This document shows, one piece after another, positions 26,296-33,962 of a stretch of 64,000 bases of DNA. This DNA is from a bacterium (GTDB lineage Bacteria > Vulcanimicrobiota > Vulcanimicrobiia > Vulcanimicrobiales > Vulcanimicrobiaceae): assembly GCA_021832345.1 (NCBI GenBank), contig JAKBKY010000007.1, forward strand, positions 1-64,000. Reading direction: 5' to 3'. The notes below the pieces were generated by a model. That model worked only from the letters and a program-made list of their open reading frames with translations, had not been told where the DNA came from and did no database searches. Both the position numbers and the translations under genes were made by a program. Every line of letters begins with the position of its first letter. Within the stretch, counting starts at the first letter, position 1.

Positions 26296-26721
26296 ATGGC
26301 TAAGAAGGTCGTCGGTAAGATCGGCCTACAGATTCCCGCCGGCAAGGCGACACCGGCACCGCCGATCGGCCCGGCACTTGGACCCTACAGCTTGAATATC
26401 ATGGACTTCTGCAAGCAGTACAACGAACGTACGGCTTCGCAGGCAGGCATGATTATCCCAGTTGAAATCACGGTCTTCGACGATCGGACGTTTACCTTCA
26501 TTACGAAGACGCCGCCCGCATCGTTCTTGATCAAGCAGGCCCTAAAGATCGATTCCGGTTCCAAGGAGCCGAACCGCAATAAGGTCGGCAAGCTCACGCG
26601 CGCCCAACTCGAAGAGATCGCCAAGACGAAGATGCCCGACATCAACGCCAACGATCTTGAGATGGCAACTCGCATTATCGCCGGAACCGCCCGCTCGATG
26701 GGCGTAGAGACGGAGGCATAG
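26296..26721 (+). CDS. rplK: Large ribosomal subunit protein uL11
   Basis: The 141-residue L11 starts [20 protein letters not shown]. It has PPIGPALG, the N-terminal hinge and the rRNA-binding C-terminal domain ([14 protein letters not shown]-like pattern, seen as [14 protein letters not shown]). It binds the GTPase-associated centre of 23S rRNA. rplA follows after one base. Confidence 0.97.
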   Translation: MAKKVVGKIGLQIPAGKATPAPPIGPALGPYSLNIMDFCKQYNERTASQAGMIIPVEITVFDDRTFTFITKTPPASFLIKQALKIDSGSKEPNRNKVGKLTRAQLEEIAKTKMPDINANDLEMATRIIAGTARSMGVETEA

Positions 26722-26722
26722 C

Positions 26723-27424
26723 ATGGCGCAGACACACGGGAAGCGATACCGCAACCTCGCCGAAGCCTTCGACGGCAAAGGCGTCTTCTCTACGGCCGAT
26801 GCCATTGCGCTCGTGAAGCGTAACGCCAATGCGAAGTTTAACGAGACCGTAGAGGCCCATATCCGCCTTGGCGTCGATCCGAAGAAGAGCGACCAGACCG
26901 TTCGCGGCACGGTGCTCTTACCGCATGGAACGGGACGCTTGGTTCGCGTGGTGGCTTTTGCTAAAGGCGATAAGGCGAAGGAAGCCCAGGAGGCGGGGGC
27001 CGATCAGGTCGGCGATCAGGATCTCATCGATAAACTGAAAGCCGGCTTTAGCGACTTCGATGTCGTCGTCGCAACGCCCGACATGATGGCGGCCGTCGGT
27101 AAGGAACTCGGGCGCACGCTCGCGCAGAAGATGCCCAATCCGAAGGCCGGTACGGTTTCGGCGAACATCGGCAATGCGATTCGCGACATCAAGGCCGGTA
27201 AGGTGGAGTTCCGCTTAGACAAGTCGGCGATCATCCACACCATCGTCGGGAAGGCGAGCTTTGATGAAGCGCACCTGGCCGAAAACGTCGTAACCCTGCT
27301 CGATGCTATCGTGCGCGCCAAACCCGCGTCGGCGAAGGGCACCTACCTGAAGAGCATTACGCTGAGCAGCACGATGGGCCCCGGCGTGAAGGTGGACCCC
27401 AATCGCGTGAAGGCGACCGCTTAA
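26723..27424 (+). CDS. rplA: Large ribosomal subunit protein uL1
   Basis: The 233-residue L1 has HGKRYRNLAEAF at the N-terminus, ETVEAHIRLGVDPKK, GTVLLPHGTGR, and the C-terminal TGPGVKVD-like ending STMGPGVKVDPN. It forms the mobile L1 stalk and often represses its own operon. In most bacteria rplJL follows directly; here a reverse-strand carbonic anhydrase intervenes. Confidence 0.97.
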   Translation: MAQTHGKRYRNLAEAFDGKGVFSTADAIALVKRNANAKFNETVEAHIRLGVDPKKSDQTVRGTVLLPHGTGRLVRVVAFAKGDKAKEAQEAGADQVGDQDLIDKLKAGFSDFDVVVATPDMMAAVGKELGRTLAQKMPNPKAGTVSANIGNAIRDIKAGKVEFRLDKSAIIHTIVGKASFDEAHLAENVVTLLDAIVRAKPASAKGTYLKSITLSSTMGPGVKVDPNRVKATA

Positions 27425-27442
27425 GCGCCGCTGCCACTCGCC

Positions 27443-28141
27443 TTACGATGCGGTGAGCGTGACGCGACCCGTATGCAGGTTGTAGACGCCGCCTGCGATG
27501 CTAACGGTTCCGGCAGTCACCGCATCAGCGATGATCTTCGAGCGCACCACCAGGGCGCGCGCGTTGAGCTTGACGTTCTCCAGCACCGCGTTCTCCACCC
27601 AACTGCCCGGCTCTCCCTTGGTCTGCCGGGCCGCCGGTGCAATCGCTTCTACCAGTTTTTGAATGTGTCCGGGAGCGCTCGTGCCGTTACGAACGAATCC
27701 TACCGCGGCCTTGACGGCGCCGCAATCACTGTGCCCAAGCACGAGAATCAGCGACGACTTTAAGACGGCAACCGAGTATTCAATCGAACCGAGTCCGTCG
27801 TTGTTCACGAAGTTTCCCGCGACGCGCACCGCGAAGATCTCTCCCGGTTCTTGATCGAACACGGTCTCGATCGGCACGCGCGAATCCGAGCAACCAAGGA
27901 CGATCGCGAACGGCGCCTGACCGTTGGCAAGCTCGATGCGCCGCGCTGTGGCCGGGCCGCAGGCCGGCTTGCCCTCCGCAAAGCGCAGGTTGCCTGCGAG
28001 CAGGCGCTGCAGACCCTCTTGCGCGGGCGCGGCTGCGCCGGCGACGTCCATCTCAGTCAGTGCGTTCAGCGAAAATGCACCGGCGACGCCGATGCCGGCC
28101 GTGGCCAGAAACGCGCGACGATTCCATTGTGGCGTGGCCAT
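27443..28141 (-). CDS. Beta-class carbonic anhydrase with Tat signal peptide
   Basis: The 232-residue protein has a twin-arginine signal (NRRAFLATAGIGVAGAF, residues 7-23). The catalytic domain carries CSDSR (zinc-binding Cys and the Asp-Arg dyad), RVAGNFV, and HSDCGAV (zinc-binding His and Cys). It interconverts CO2 and bicarbonate and should act outside the cytoplasm after folding. It lies between rplA and rplJ in reverse orientation, ending 18 nt from the rplA stop, an unusual site that splits the normal L11-L1-L10-L7/L12 cluster. Confidence 0.92.
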   Translation of the reverse strand: MATPQWNRRAFLATAGIGVAGAFSLNALTEMDVAGAAAPAQEGLQRLLAGNLRFAEGKPACGPATARRIELANGQAPFAIVLGCSDSRVPIETVFDQEPGEIFAVRVAGNFVNNDGLGSIEYSVAVLKSSLILVLGHSDCGAVKAAVGFVRNGTSAPGHIQKLVEAIAPAARQTKGEPGSWVENAVLENVKLNARALVVRSKIIADAVTAGTVSIAGGVYNLHTGRVTLTAS

Positions 28142-28227
28142 CGGGTATCGAGTCCCTCCGTAGCGGCGTACCGAACGTCACGTGGGACGGTTCGCGCCGT
28201 AAAGAGGAAGCTCCTTGCCGCCGGACA

Positions 28228-28256
28228 TTGACGCGAAGGCGCCTTTCCGGTATAGT
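28228..28256 (+). promoter_or_regulatory. Promoter of the rplJL unit
   Basis: TTGACG (28228-28233) and TATAGT (28251-28256) are 17 nt apart. Transcription from about 28263 would include the complete L10 leader. This gives rplJL its own promoter, independent of rplKA. Confidence 0.75.
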
Positions 28257-28262
28257 TGCCGA

Positions 28263-28458
28263 CGGCTCCAAAGACCGTAGGTGCCCGTCGCTGCCGAGTT
28301 CGTCGGCAGGTTTCGGGGGTAATGCCGCAAGGCGCCTACAGAGGACGCGATACGTGTTCGTCAACTCGTCCCCGGCGTTCGGCGTCGGGTTGCGCGGTTG
28401 GTCAGCTCAGAAACGCCCTCGGATTGGAGCGCGCTCTCCCTAGAGGACAAAAAGCGTT
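28263..28458 (+). promoter_or_regulatory. Ribosomal protein L10 leader RNA
   Basis: The core AAGACC GTAGGTGCC ... GGCGCCTAC AGAGGA (28271-28344) matches the known L10 leader consensus: a kink-turn-like strand flanked by a 9-bp helix, GTAGGTGCC (28277-28285) with GGCGCCTAC (28331-28339). L10, probably with L7/L12, binds such leaders to repress rplJL translation. The leader extends to the rplJ start with the TAGAGGAC ribosome-binding region. Confidence 0.8.
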
Positions 28459-28989
28459 ATGCCGACCGCAAAAAAAGAGACCGCAGTAAAAGAGCTTGCC
28501 CACCGGATCACCGGTGCGCAGAACCTGTTCTTGACCGACTATGTGGGGCTCACCGTCGCAGAGATCACCAAACTTCGCGGCGAGTTACGCAAAGACGGCA
28601 ACAGTTACGCTGTCGTCAAGAACACACTCTTTCGCATCGCAGCGGGTGAAGAACTCGCCGCGACACTCGAGGGCTTCCTCGCCGGGCCAACCGGCGTCGT
28701 CTTTGCCGGCAGCGATCCCGTCGCTCCCGCAAAGGCCCTCAAGCAGTTCTCCGACGGCGTTAAACCGATTCGGATCAAGGCTGCATACATCGACGGTAAG
28801 GTCGTCGGTGCCGAGCAAGTCGATGTGCTTGCCAAGCTTCCCCCCAAGATCGAACTGCTCGCCCAGCTCGTCGGTACGCTTGCCAACCCGCTACGCGGCT
28901 TGGTCATGGTGCTTTCCGGCAATCAGAGCGGACTTGTTCGCGTACTCAACGCCGTTCGCGAGCAGAAACTCGCCCAAACGAGCTCGTAA
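28459..28989 (+). CDS. rplJ: Large ribosomal subunit protein uL10
   Basis: The 176-residue L10 has the N-terminal rRNA-binding domain with FLTDYVGLTVAEITKLR and SYAVVKNTLFRIA, then GPTGVVFAGSDP, and a C-terminal helix that holds L7/L12 dimers. It is preceded by its own leader RNA and promoter. rplL follows after 24 nt. Confidence 0.96.
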   Translation: MPTAKKETAVKELAHRITGAQNLFLTDYVGLTVAEITKLRGELRKDGNSYAVVKNTLFRIAAGEELAATLEGFLAGPTGVVFAGSDPVAPAKALKQFSDGVKPIRIKAAYIDGKVVGAEQVDVLAKLPPKIELLAQLVGTLANPLRGLVMVLSGNQSGLVRVLNAVREQKLAQTSS

Positions 28990-29013
28990 CTTCAGCAGGA
29001 GACAACACGTATC

Positions 29014-29379
29014 ATGGCAGTTATTGAAATCATCGATCAAATCGACAAACTTACCGTGCTTGAGCTGGCCGACCTCGTCAAGCAGCTCGAAGAGAAGTAC
29101 GGCGTTTCGGCCGCAGCTCCGGTCGCAATGATGGCCGCACCGAGTGCGGCAGCTCCGGTAGCGGAGAAGACCGAGTTCGACGTCGTGCTCGTCGAGGCGG
29201 GCGCCGAGAAGATCAAGGTCATCAAGGCCGTGCGCGAACTCACCAGCCTCGGCTTGACCGAAGCGAAATCGTTCGTCGAGAGCGCACCCAAGGCCGTCAA
29301 GGAAGGCGTCACCAAAGACGAAGCCGAGAGCGTCAAGAAGAAGCTCGAAGAGGCCGGCGCCAAAGTCGAAATCAAGTAA
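29014..29379 (+). CDS. rplL: Large ribosomal subunit protein bL12 (L7/L12)
   Basis: The 121-residue protein has the N-terminal dimerisation domain ([19 protein letters not shown]), an Ala-rich hinge and the factor-binding C-terminal domain ([33 protein letters not shown]). It forms the ribosomal stalk that recruits translation GTPases. Interest: the CARF-RelE effector encoded downstream belongs to a family reported to be captured by this stalk protein. Confidence 0.97.
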   Translation: MAVIEIIDQIDKLTVLELADLVKQLEEKYGVSAAAPVAMMAAPSAAAPVAEKTEFDVVLVEAGAEKIKVIKAVRELTSLGLTEAKSFVESAPKAVKEGVTKDEAESVKKKLEEAGAKVEIK

Positions 29380-29398
29380 CGGCGTTAGCGAAGAAACA

Positions 29399-29436
29399 GA
29401 AGGGAGCTGCAGCATTGCTGCAGCTCCCTTCTTTAT
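29399..29436 (+). terminator. Strong intrinsic terminator after rplL
   Basis: GAAGGGAGCTGCAGC (29399-29413) pairs perfectly with 29417-29431 around a 3-nt loop; TTTAT follows. The reverse strand has an A/T-poor flank, but the perfect stem may also block transcription from the convergent hppA. Confidence 0.9.
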
Positions 29437-29454
29437 GGTGCGCCGGCGCGTCGC

Positions 29455-31563
29455 TTAGTGAACCAGGTAGCTCACGAGCAGGAGCGCCACGATGTTGAGC
29501 ACCTTGATCATCGGGTTGATCGCCGGGCCCGCCGTGTCCTTATACGGATCGCCGACGGTGTCGCCGGTGACCGCCGCCTGGTGCGCGATGGAACCCTTGC
29601 CGCCGTAGTGCCCGTCTTCGATGTACTTCTTGGCGTTGTCCCACGCACCGCCGCCCGTCGTCATCGAGATGGCGACGAAGAGCCCGGTGACGATGGAGCC
29701 GACAAGAATGCCGCCCATCACCTGCGCGCCGGTGTTGCCGCGCAGCACGTTGAAGACGGTGAGCAGCACGACGATGACCGGAACGCCTACCGGGATGAGC
29801 GCAGGGAGAATCATCTCCTTGAGCGCGGCGCGAGTGACGATGTCGACGGTCGTGCCGTAATCCGGCTTGGTCGTGCCTTCCATGATGCCGGGGATCTCGC
29901 GGAACTGACGACGCACTTCCTCGACGACCGCGCCGCCCGCGCGCCCGACCGCTTCGAGCGAGAGCGAGCCGAAGAGATACGGAAGCAGGCCGCCGATGAA
30001 GAGCCCGATGAGTACGTAGGGATTGCCGATCGCAAAGAGATTGCGCACGCCCTCGACGCATGCGCCGGTATCGACGCCGGGGCACTTCGCCTTGGTGAGT
30101 TCCTGAAGGAACGAAGCGAAGAGGACCACCGCTGCCAGTGCAGCGGAACCGATCGCATAGCCCTTGGTGATCGCTTTGGTGGTGTTGCCGACCGCGTCGA
30201 GCGGATCGGTGACGTTGCGTACGTCTTCCGGCATGTTGGCCATCTCCGCGATGCCGCCCGCGTTATCGGTAATCGGACCGAACGAATCGATTGCGACGAT
30301 GATGCCCGCCATCGAGAGCATCGACATGACGGCGATGGCCACGCCGTAGACGCCGGCTTCCGCGTACGAAACGAGGATGCCGATGACGATCGTGATCGCC
30401 GGCAGCGCCGTGCCTTGCATCGAGACGGCGAGGCCTGCGATGATATTGGTCGCGTGCCCCGTGATCGATGCTTTGGCGATGCCCTGCACCGGTTTAAACT
30501 GTGTGCCGGTGTAGTACTCGGTGATGAGCATGATCGCCGCGGTGATGAGGATGCCGACGAGCGCACTGATGAAGATGCTCATCGGCGTGACGCTCGCCGA
30601 CGCGCCGAAGACCGCGTTGCTGGCGAAGTAGAATCCAATCAGCGCGATGATGCTGGCCGCGAACATGCCGCGGTAGAGCGCGCTCATGATCTTGGTTTTT
30701 TGCACCTTGCCGATGCTGACGAAGAGCGAGCCGACGATCGAGGCGACGATCGAGATCGCGCCCAGGATCAGCGGGAAGGTTGTCGCGCCGGGCAGCGTCT
30801 TGCCGAAGAGCAGGTGCCCCAGCAGCATCGCCGCCACCGTCGTGACGCAGTAGGTTTCGAAGAGGTCGGCGGCCATGCCGGCACAGTCGCCGACGTTGTC
30901 GCCCACGTTGTCGGCGATCACCGCCGGGTTGCGCGGGTCGTCCTCCGGGATGCCGGCCTCCACCTTGCCGACGAGGTCCGCGCCGACATCGGCGGCCTTC
31001 GTGTAGATACCGCCGCCCAAGCGCGCGAAGACCGAGATCAGCGAGCAGCCGAAGGCCAGCCCTACCATCGCGCCCAGCGACCGGCCCGCGTCGCCGCCGT
31101 TGATCTTCAGCAGCACCGCGTAGTAACCGGAGACCGCGAGGAGCCCGAGGCCCACGACGAGCATGCCGGTGACGGTGCCGCCGCGGAAGGCCAGGTTGAG
31201 CGCCGGGGTCAGCCCGCCGCGCGCCGCCTCAGCCGTGCGCACGTTGGCGCGCACCGAGACGAGCATGCCGATGTACCCGGCGGTGCCCGAGAGAATCGCA
31301 CCGATCAGGAAGCCGAGCGCGGCCTCCCAGCCTAGCGGCCGTGCGAAGTAGATGAGGATCGCCAGCACGATCGCGACCAGGGCGATCGTGGTGTACTGGC
31401 GCTTGAGGAAGGCCATCGCGCCTTCCTGAATGGCCGCCGCGATCTCTTTCATGCGAGCGTTGCCGTCGGAGCGGCCGAGGACCCAGACGATCAGGATCCC
31501 GCCGTAGATTACGGCGAGAACTCCGCCGATCAGACCGGCCAAAATGGCTTGGTGTGCCGTCAC
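29455..31563 (-). CDS. hppA: Membrane-bound proton-translocating pyrophosphatase
   Basis: The 702-residue multi-spanning enzyme pumps ions with the energy of pyrophosphate. Motifs are [11 protein letters not shown], the PPi site [22 protein letters not shown], and late DNAKKYIE and [14 protein letters not shown]. The GNTTKAI segment has Lys where potassium-dependent enzymes have Ala, which points to the potassium-independent, proton-pumping type. It faces rplL with a terminator between them. Its 5' side holds a structured leader. Confidence 0.95.
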   Translation of the reverse strand: MTAHQAILAGLIGGVLAVIYGGILIVWVLGRSDGNARMKEIAAAIQEGAMAFLKRQYTTIALVAIVLAILIYFARPLGWEAALGFLIGAILSGTAGYIGMLVSVRANVRTAEAARGGLTPALNLAFRGGTVTGMLVVGLGLLAVSGYYAVLLKINGGDAGRSLGAMVGLAFGCSLISVFARLGGGIYTKAADVGADLVGKVEAGIPEDDPRNPAVIADNVGDNVGDCAGMAADLFETYCVTTVAAMLLGHLLFGKTLPGATTFPLILGAISIVASIVGSLFVSIGKVQKTKIMSALYRGMFAASIIALIGFYFASNAVFGASASVTPMSIFISALVGILITAAIMLITEYYTGTQFKPVQGIAKASITGHATNIIAGLAVSMQGTALPAITIVIGILVSYAEAGVYGVAIAVMSMLSMAGIIVAIDSFGPITDNAGGIAEMANMPEDVRNVTDPLDAVGNTTKAITKGYAIGSAALAAVVLFASFLQELTKAKCPGVDTGACVEGVRNLFAIGNPYVLIGLFIGGLLPYLFGSLSLEAVGRAGGAVVEEVRRQFREIPGIMEGTTKPDYGTTVDIVTRAALKEMILPALIPVGVPVIVVLLTVFNVLRGNTGAQVMGGILVGSIVTGLFVAISMTTGGGAWDNAKKYIEDGHYGGKGSIAHQAAVTGDTVGDPYKDTAGPAINPMIKVLNIVALLLVSYLVH

Positions 31564-31596
31564 TTCTATTCCTTAAGCAGGGCGTAGCAATAAGGC

Positions 31597-31683
31597 GCCC
31601 CGGTCGGCGACCGACGGGGCACGAACCCACAGGACTTCCCGAGCGCCGGTTTGCGTCCTGCTTGGGTGGCCCGGAGCATGGGC
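31597..31683 (-). promoter_or_regulatory. Structured 5' region upstream of hppA
   Basis: Read on the reverse strand three hairpins lie in a row: GCCC/GGGC (31683-31669), a longer one with CCAC and AGGAC pairing with GTCCT and GTGG (31669-31627) with an asymmetric internal loop, and GCCCCG.TCGG/CCGA.CGGGGC (31620-31597), 33 nt before the hppA start. The AGGACGCAAA strand recalls riboswitch cores, but I cannot match it to any family. Confidence 0.4.
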
Positions 31684-31937
31684 GTCGCTTGAAGCCGATC
31701 TTGACGCGCCGGGTCCGCAATAGCGACACTCCCCCGCCTTGAAGACGCCGAAGATGTGGCCGCAGAGGACGTGAAAGCCGACAAGGTGGTCGCTTGTCAG
31801 TCGCGGGTGCTACTTGCCGTCAACCGCGACGATCGCGCCGCACGAATTGTCCATCCACACCACCCCGCTCGCACGGCCACCTGCCCCAGCGTGTGCACAC
31901 GCTTGACGATGTACGCGCATCGTACTGTGCTTAACGG

Positions 31938-32029
31938 GTGATACGGAGTTTTGCGGACATCGTTCGCGTGGAAAAACGGCGATGCATACGGTGTCGAACT
32001 CACGCAGCACTATCGGTAGCGAGGGAACT
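31938..32029 (+). pseudogene. Possible remnant of a higB toxin gene
   Basis: GTG at 31938 starts a frame reading VIRSFAD, the same opening as many HigB toxins (M-I-R/K-S-F). The similarity stops there, and the frame runs out of family pattern into higA. HigB normally has about 90 residues and ends just before higA, so this would be an internal-deletion relic. The evidence is seven residues plus position. Confidence 0.35.
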
Positions 32030-32335
32030 ATGGCAAAGAAGTTGGCTCCGGTGCATCCCGGAGAGATATTGTTCGAAGAGTACATGACGCCACTGGGCTT
32101 GAGCGCCAATCGACTCGCGCTCGATTTGCACGTTCCGGCGACGCGAATTACCGCAATCATCAACGGCGCGCGCGCGATCACAGCCGATACGGCAATGCGT
32201 CTCGCGCGATACTTCACGAACATGAGCGCGCGCTTTTGGCTCGACCTGCAAGCCGACTATGACCTCGACGTCGCCGAGGATACGCTCGCGGAGAAGATCA
32301 AACGCGAAGTACATGCGTACGCCGCAGCGAGCTAG
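32030..32335 (+). CDS. higA: HigA-type antitoxin (XRE family)
   Basis: The 101-residue protein has the HigA pattern: VHPGEILFEEYMTPLGLSANRLA, a helix-turn-helix with VPATRITAIINGARAI, TADTAMRLARYF, and FWLDLQADYDL. It should bind its own promoter and neutralise HigB by direct contact. No complete higB is next to it. I chose ATG 32030 with GAGGG upstream, giving MAKKLAPVHPG; an upstream start at 31982 is less likely. Confidence 0.85.
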   Translation: MAKKLAPVHPGEILFEEYMTPLGLSANRLALDLHVPATRITAIINGARAITADTAMRLARYFTNMSARFWLDLQADYDLDVAEDTLAEKIKREVHAYAAAS

Positions 32336-32874
32336 CACGTCTTGACGTCAGGACAATGATGGCTTCGCGGTGATCTGGGGGCTCGACGCGCCGTCGCCCG
32401 GCGTGTCGTGGGATCAGCACACCTCGCGCCTGCAACGGCATCTGGCGTCGGGATGCGTGGCCCCCGTTTGAGCGCGATACGCAGTGATTGGTCTGCGCGA
32501 TGGTCTACGCAAGTCCCGAGGACCTAACGCGAGCGATGACTCACGAGACTACGTCCCAACTCTTTCGCTGGTCCGTAGTCAACGGGCGTGATCGCGCCCT
32601 GCTCCCAGTGCACTATATGCGCGGCGTTCGGTAGAAGCTGGCACGCTGCCATCGAAGTAGTTGCGGCCGATTTGCAGTACCGGGGTTTGTGCGGCGATTC
32701 GCTCAGCGGCTGTGCCACAAGGCTGGGCGCGCACGATTTTGCGAGGAACGACTTGCGCCAAGTTCCCTCCCAACCAGGGCCGTCAGAAACCGAATCCAAC
32801 GCCAAGAAGGACTACGCCCATAGGCATGCAGAAGCCCATTCCTTCGAGGAAGGTATCCAGGAGGGTTTGGTCCT
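32336..32874. other. 540-nt region without a recognised gene
   Basis: Short frames exist on both strands, but none has a family pattern or coding signature I trust. It should hold the promoter of the long cas operon, yet no convincing -35/-10 pair was found. GGAGGG near 32860 is the ribosome binding site of cmr1. Confidence 0.5.
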
Positions 32875-33960
32875 GTGGGTAGAGACCCCCTTAGAGTTGT
32901 ATTCCAACTGGTTACGCCTGTGTACTGCGGTGGCGCCGATCCTAGCGTTTCGTCGTTCAGGATCCCGAGCCTTAAAGGGGTCCTTCGATGGTATTGGAGG
33001 GCCCTTGCTTGGCGCGATGTGCGCACGAATGCTGATAGCTCACTTGCGCCTCTGGAACAGCTACGCCGTGACGAGCAAGTGCTTTTTGGTAGCGCCGAAA
33101 CAGGCAGTGGGCTATTTTCAATGCGGCTCGCCGATGAAAAGCTTGCAAGTGGTCAGGACAGCATCAATAAAAACCAATTTAAGTACCTCGCGTATGGGCT
33201 CGATGGGCGCTCACACGCGCTGTACGAGGACTCAACGTTCGAGGTTGAGTTCATTTTCTTGCACCGTAAGGCCGGGCGCACTGGAAGCGATCTGGATGTT
33301 CTTGAGCAGTCGCTCTTTAGGGCCATCTCGGTATTCGGTGTCCTAGGGGGGATCGGCGCCCGGACCAGGCGGGGCTTCGGCTCGGTTAGGATCGTCGGCG
33401 GAACGGTCGGGGTCGACAAACGCTTGGAAGCACCGTCCACCATCGAGGAACTGGAAGACTTTCTCGACGAGCTCATGCCACAAGCGCAGGAACGGAGGAT
33501 CGCGGGCGAGCTACCGCCATACACCGCGTTTTCGCAATCATCGTCATTCCGCCTTGTGCCTCACCAAAGTCTTGACGACGCGCTTCGCAAGGTTGAACAT
33601 CGGTTAAAGACGTTTCGCGGAGAGATACGAAAGCGCGAGAAAGACCAACTAATGGGCGACGGAACCCTTACCGCGCGTGCCGCTTTTGGGCTTCCGATGG
33701 TCTTTCGCGAAGAACGTCAGTCGATCAAGGTCCTTAAAGGCGATAAGCTAGCGCGGCGCGCAAGCCCCGTGTTTATTCATATCGCCTGGCTCGACGGGGA
33801 GGCGAAACCGTTCGTGGAGATCGATAGCTACCTTCCATCAACTTACATCCTCCAAGGCTATCGGATCGAGGCGAACAAAGAGACTCTAGACGTGGATGAG
33901 GACATGATCCACAAAGCAGCATATGATTTCCTTACATACAACGCCCCTGAGAGTCGTTGA
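32875..33960 (+). CDS. cmr1: Type III-B RAMP protein Cmr1
   Basis: The 361-residue Cas7-group RAMP protein starts with FQLVTPVYCGGADP and has IPSLKGVLRWYWRAL, the Cmr1 signature (PVF.GGA...SIKG.LR.WWRA). The glycine-rich GARTRRGFGSV loop appears near residue 165. Cmr1 sits at the end of the Cmr complex near the target 3' region. GTG at 32875 is the first gene of a run in which almost every start overlaps or lies within 45 nt of the previous stop. Confidence 0.88.
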   Translation: MGRDPLRVVFQLVTPVYCGGADPSVSSFRIPSLKGVLRWYWRALAWRDVRTNADSSLAPLEQLRRDEQVLFGSAETGSGLFSMRLADEKLASGQDSINKNQFKYLAYGLDGRSHALYEDSTFEVEFIFLHRKAGRTGSDLDVLEQSLFRAISVFGVLGGIGARTRRGFGSVRIVGGTVGVDKRLEAPSTIEELEDFLDELMPQAQERRIAGELPPYTAFSQSSSFRLVPHQSLDDALRKVEHRLKTFRGEIRKREKDQLMGDGTLTARAAFGLPMVFREERQSIKVLKGDKLARRASPVFIHIAWLDGEAKPFVEIDSYLPSTYILQGYRIEANKETLDVDEDMIHKAAYDFLTYNAPESR

Positions 33961-33962
33961 TA

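Noticed and set aside
29458-31335. A 625-codon + strand frame across hppA
   Set aside because: The composition (Asp, Arg, His rich) is typical of an antisense shadow, and hppA motifs on the other strand are unambiguous.
31621-31735. Cyclic-di-GMP (GEMM) or cobalamin riboswitch upstream of hppA
   Set aside because: GGACGCAAA resembles part of GEMM and GGGAA part of cobalamin leaders, but the rest of neither consensus is present.
32524-32805. Reverse-strand frame between higA and cmr1
   Set aside because: No known domain and no ribosome binding site; codon pattern does not look coding.
32588-33346. A 252-codon + strand frame covering the cmr1 start
   Set aside because: It runs out of frame over half of cmr1, whose motifs are clear; no recognisable domain.
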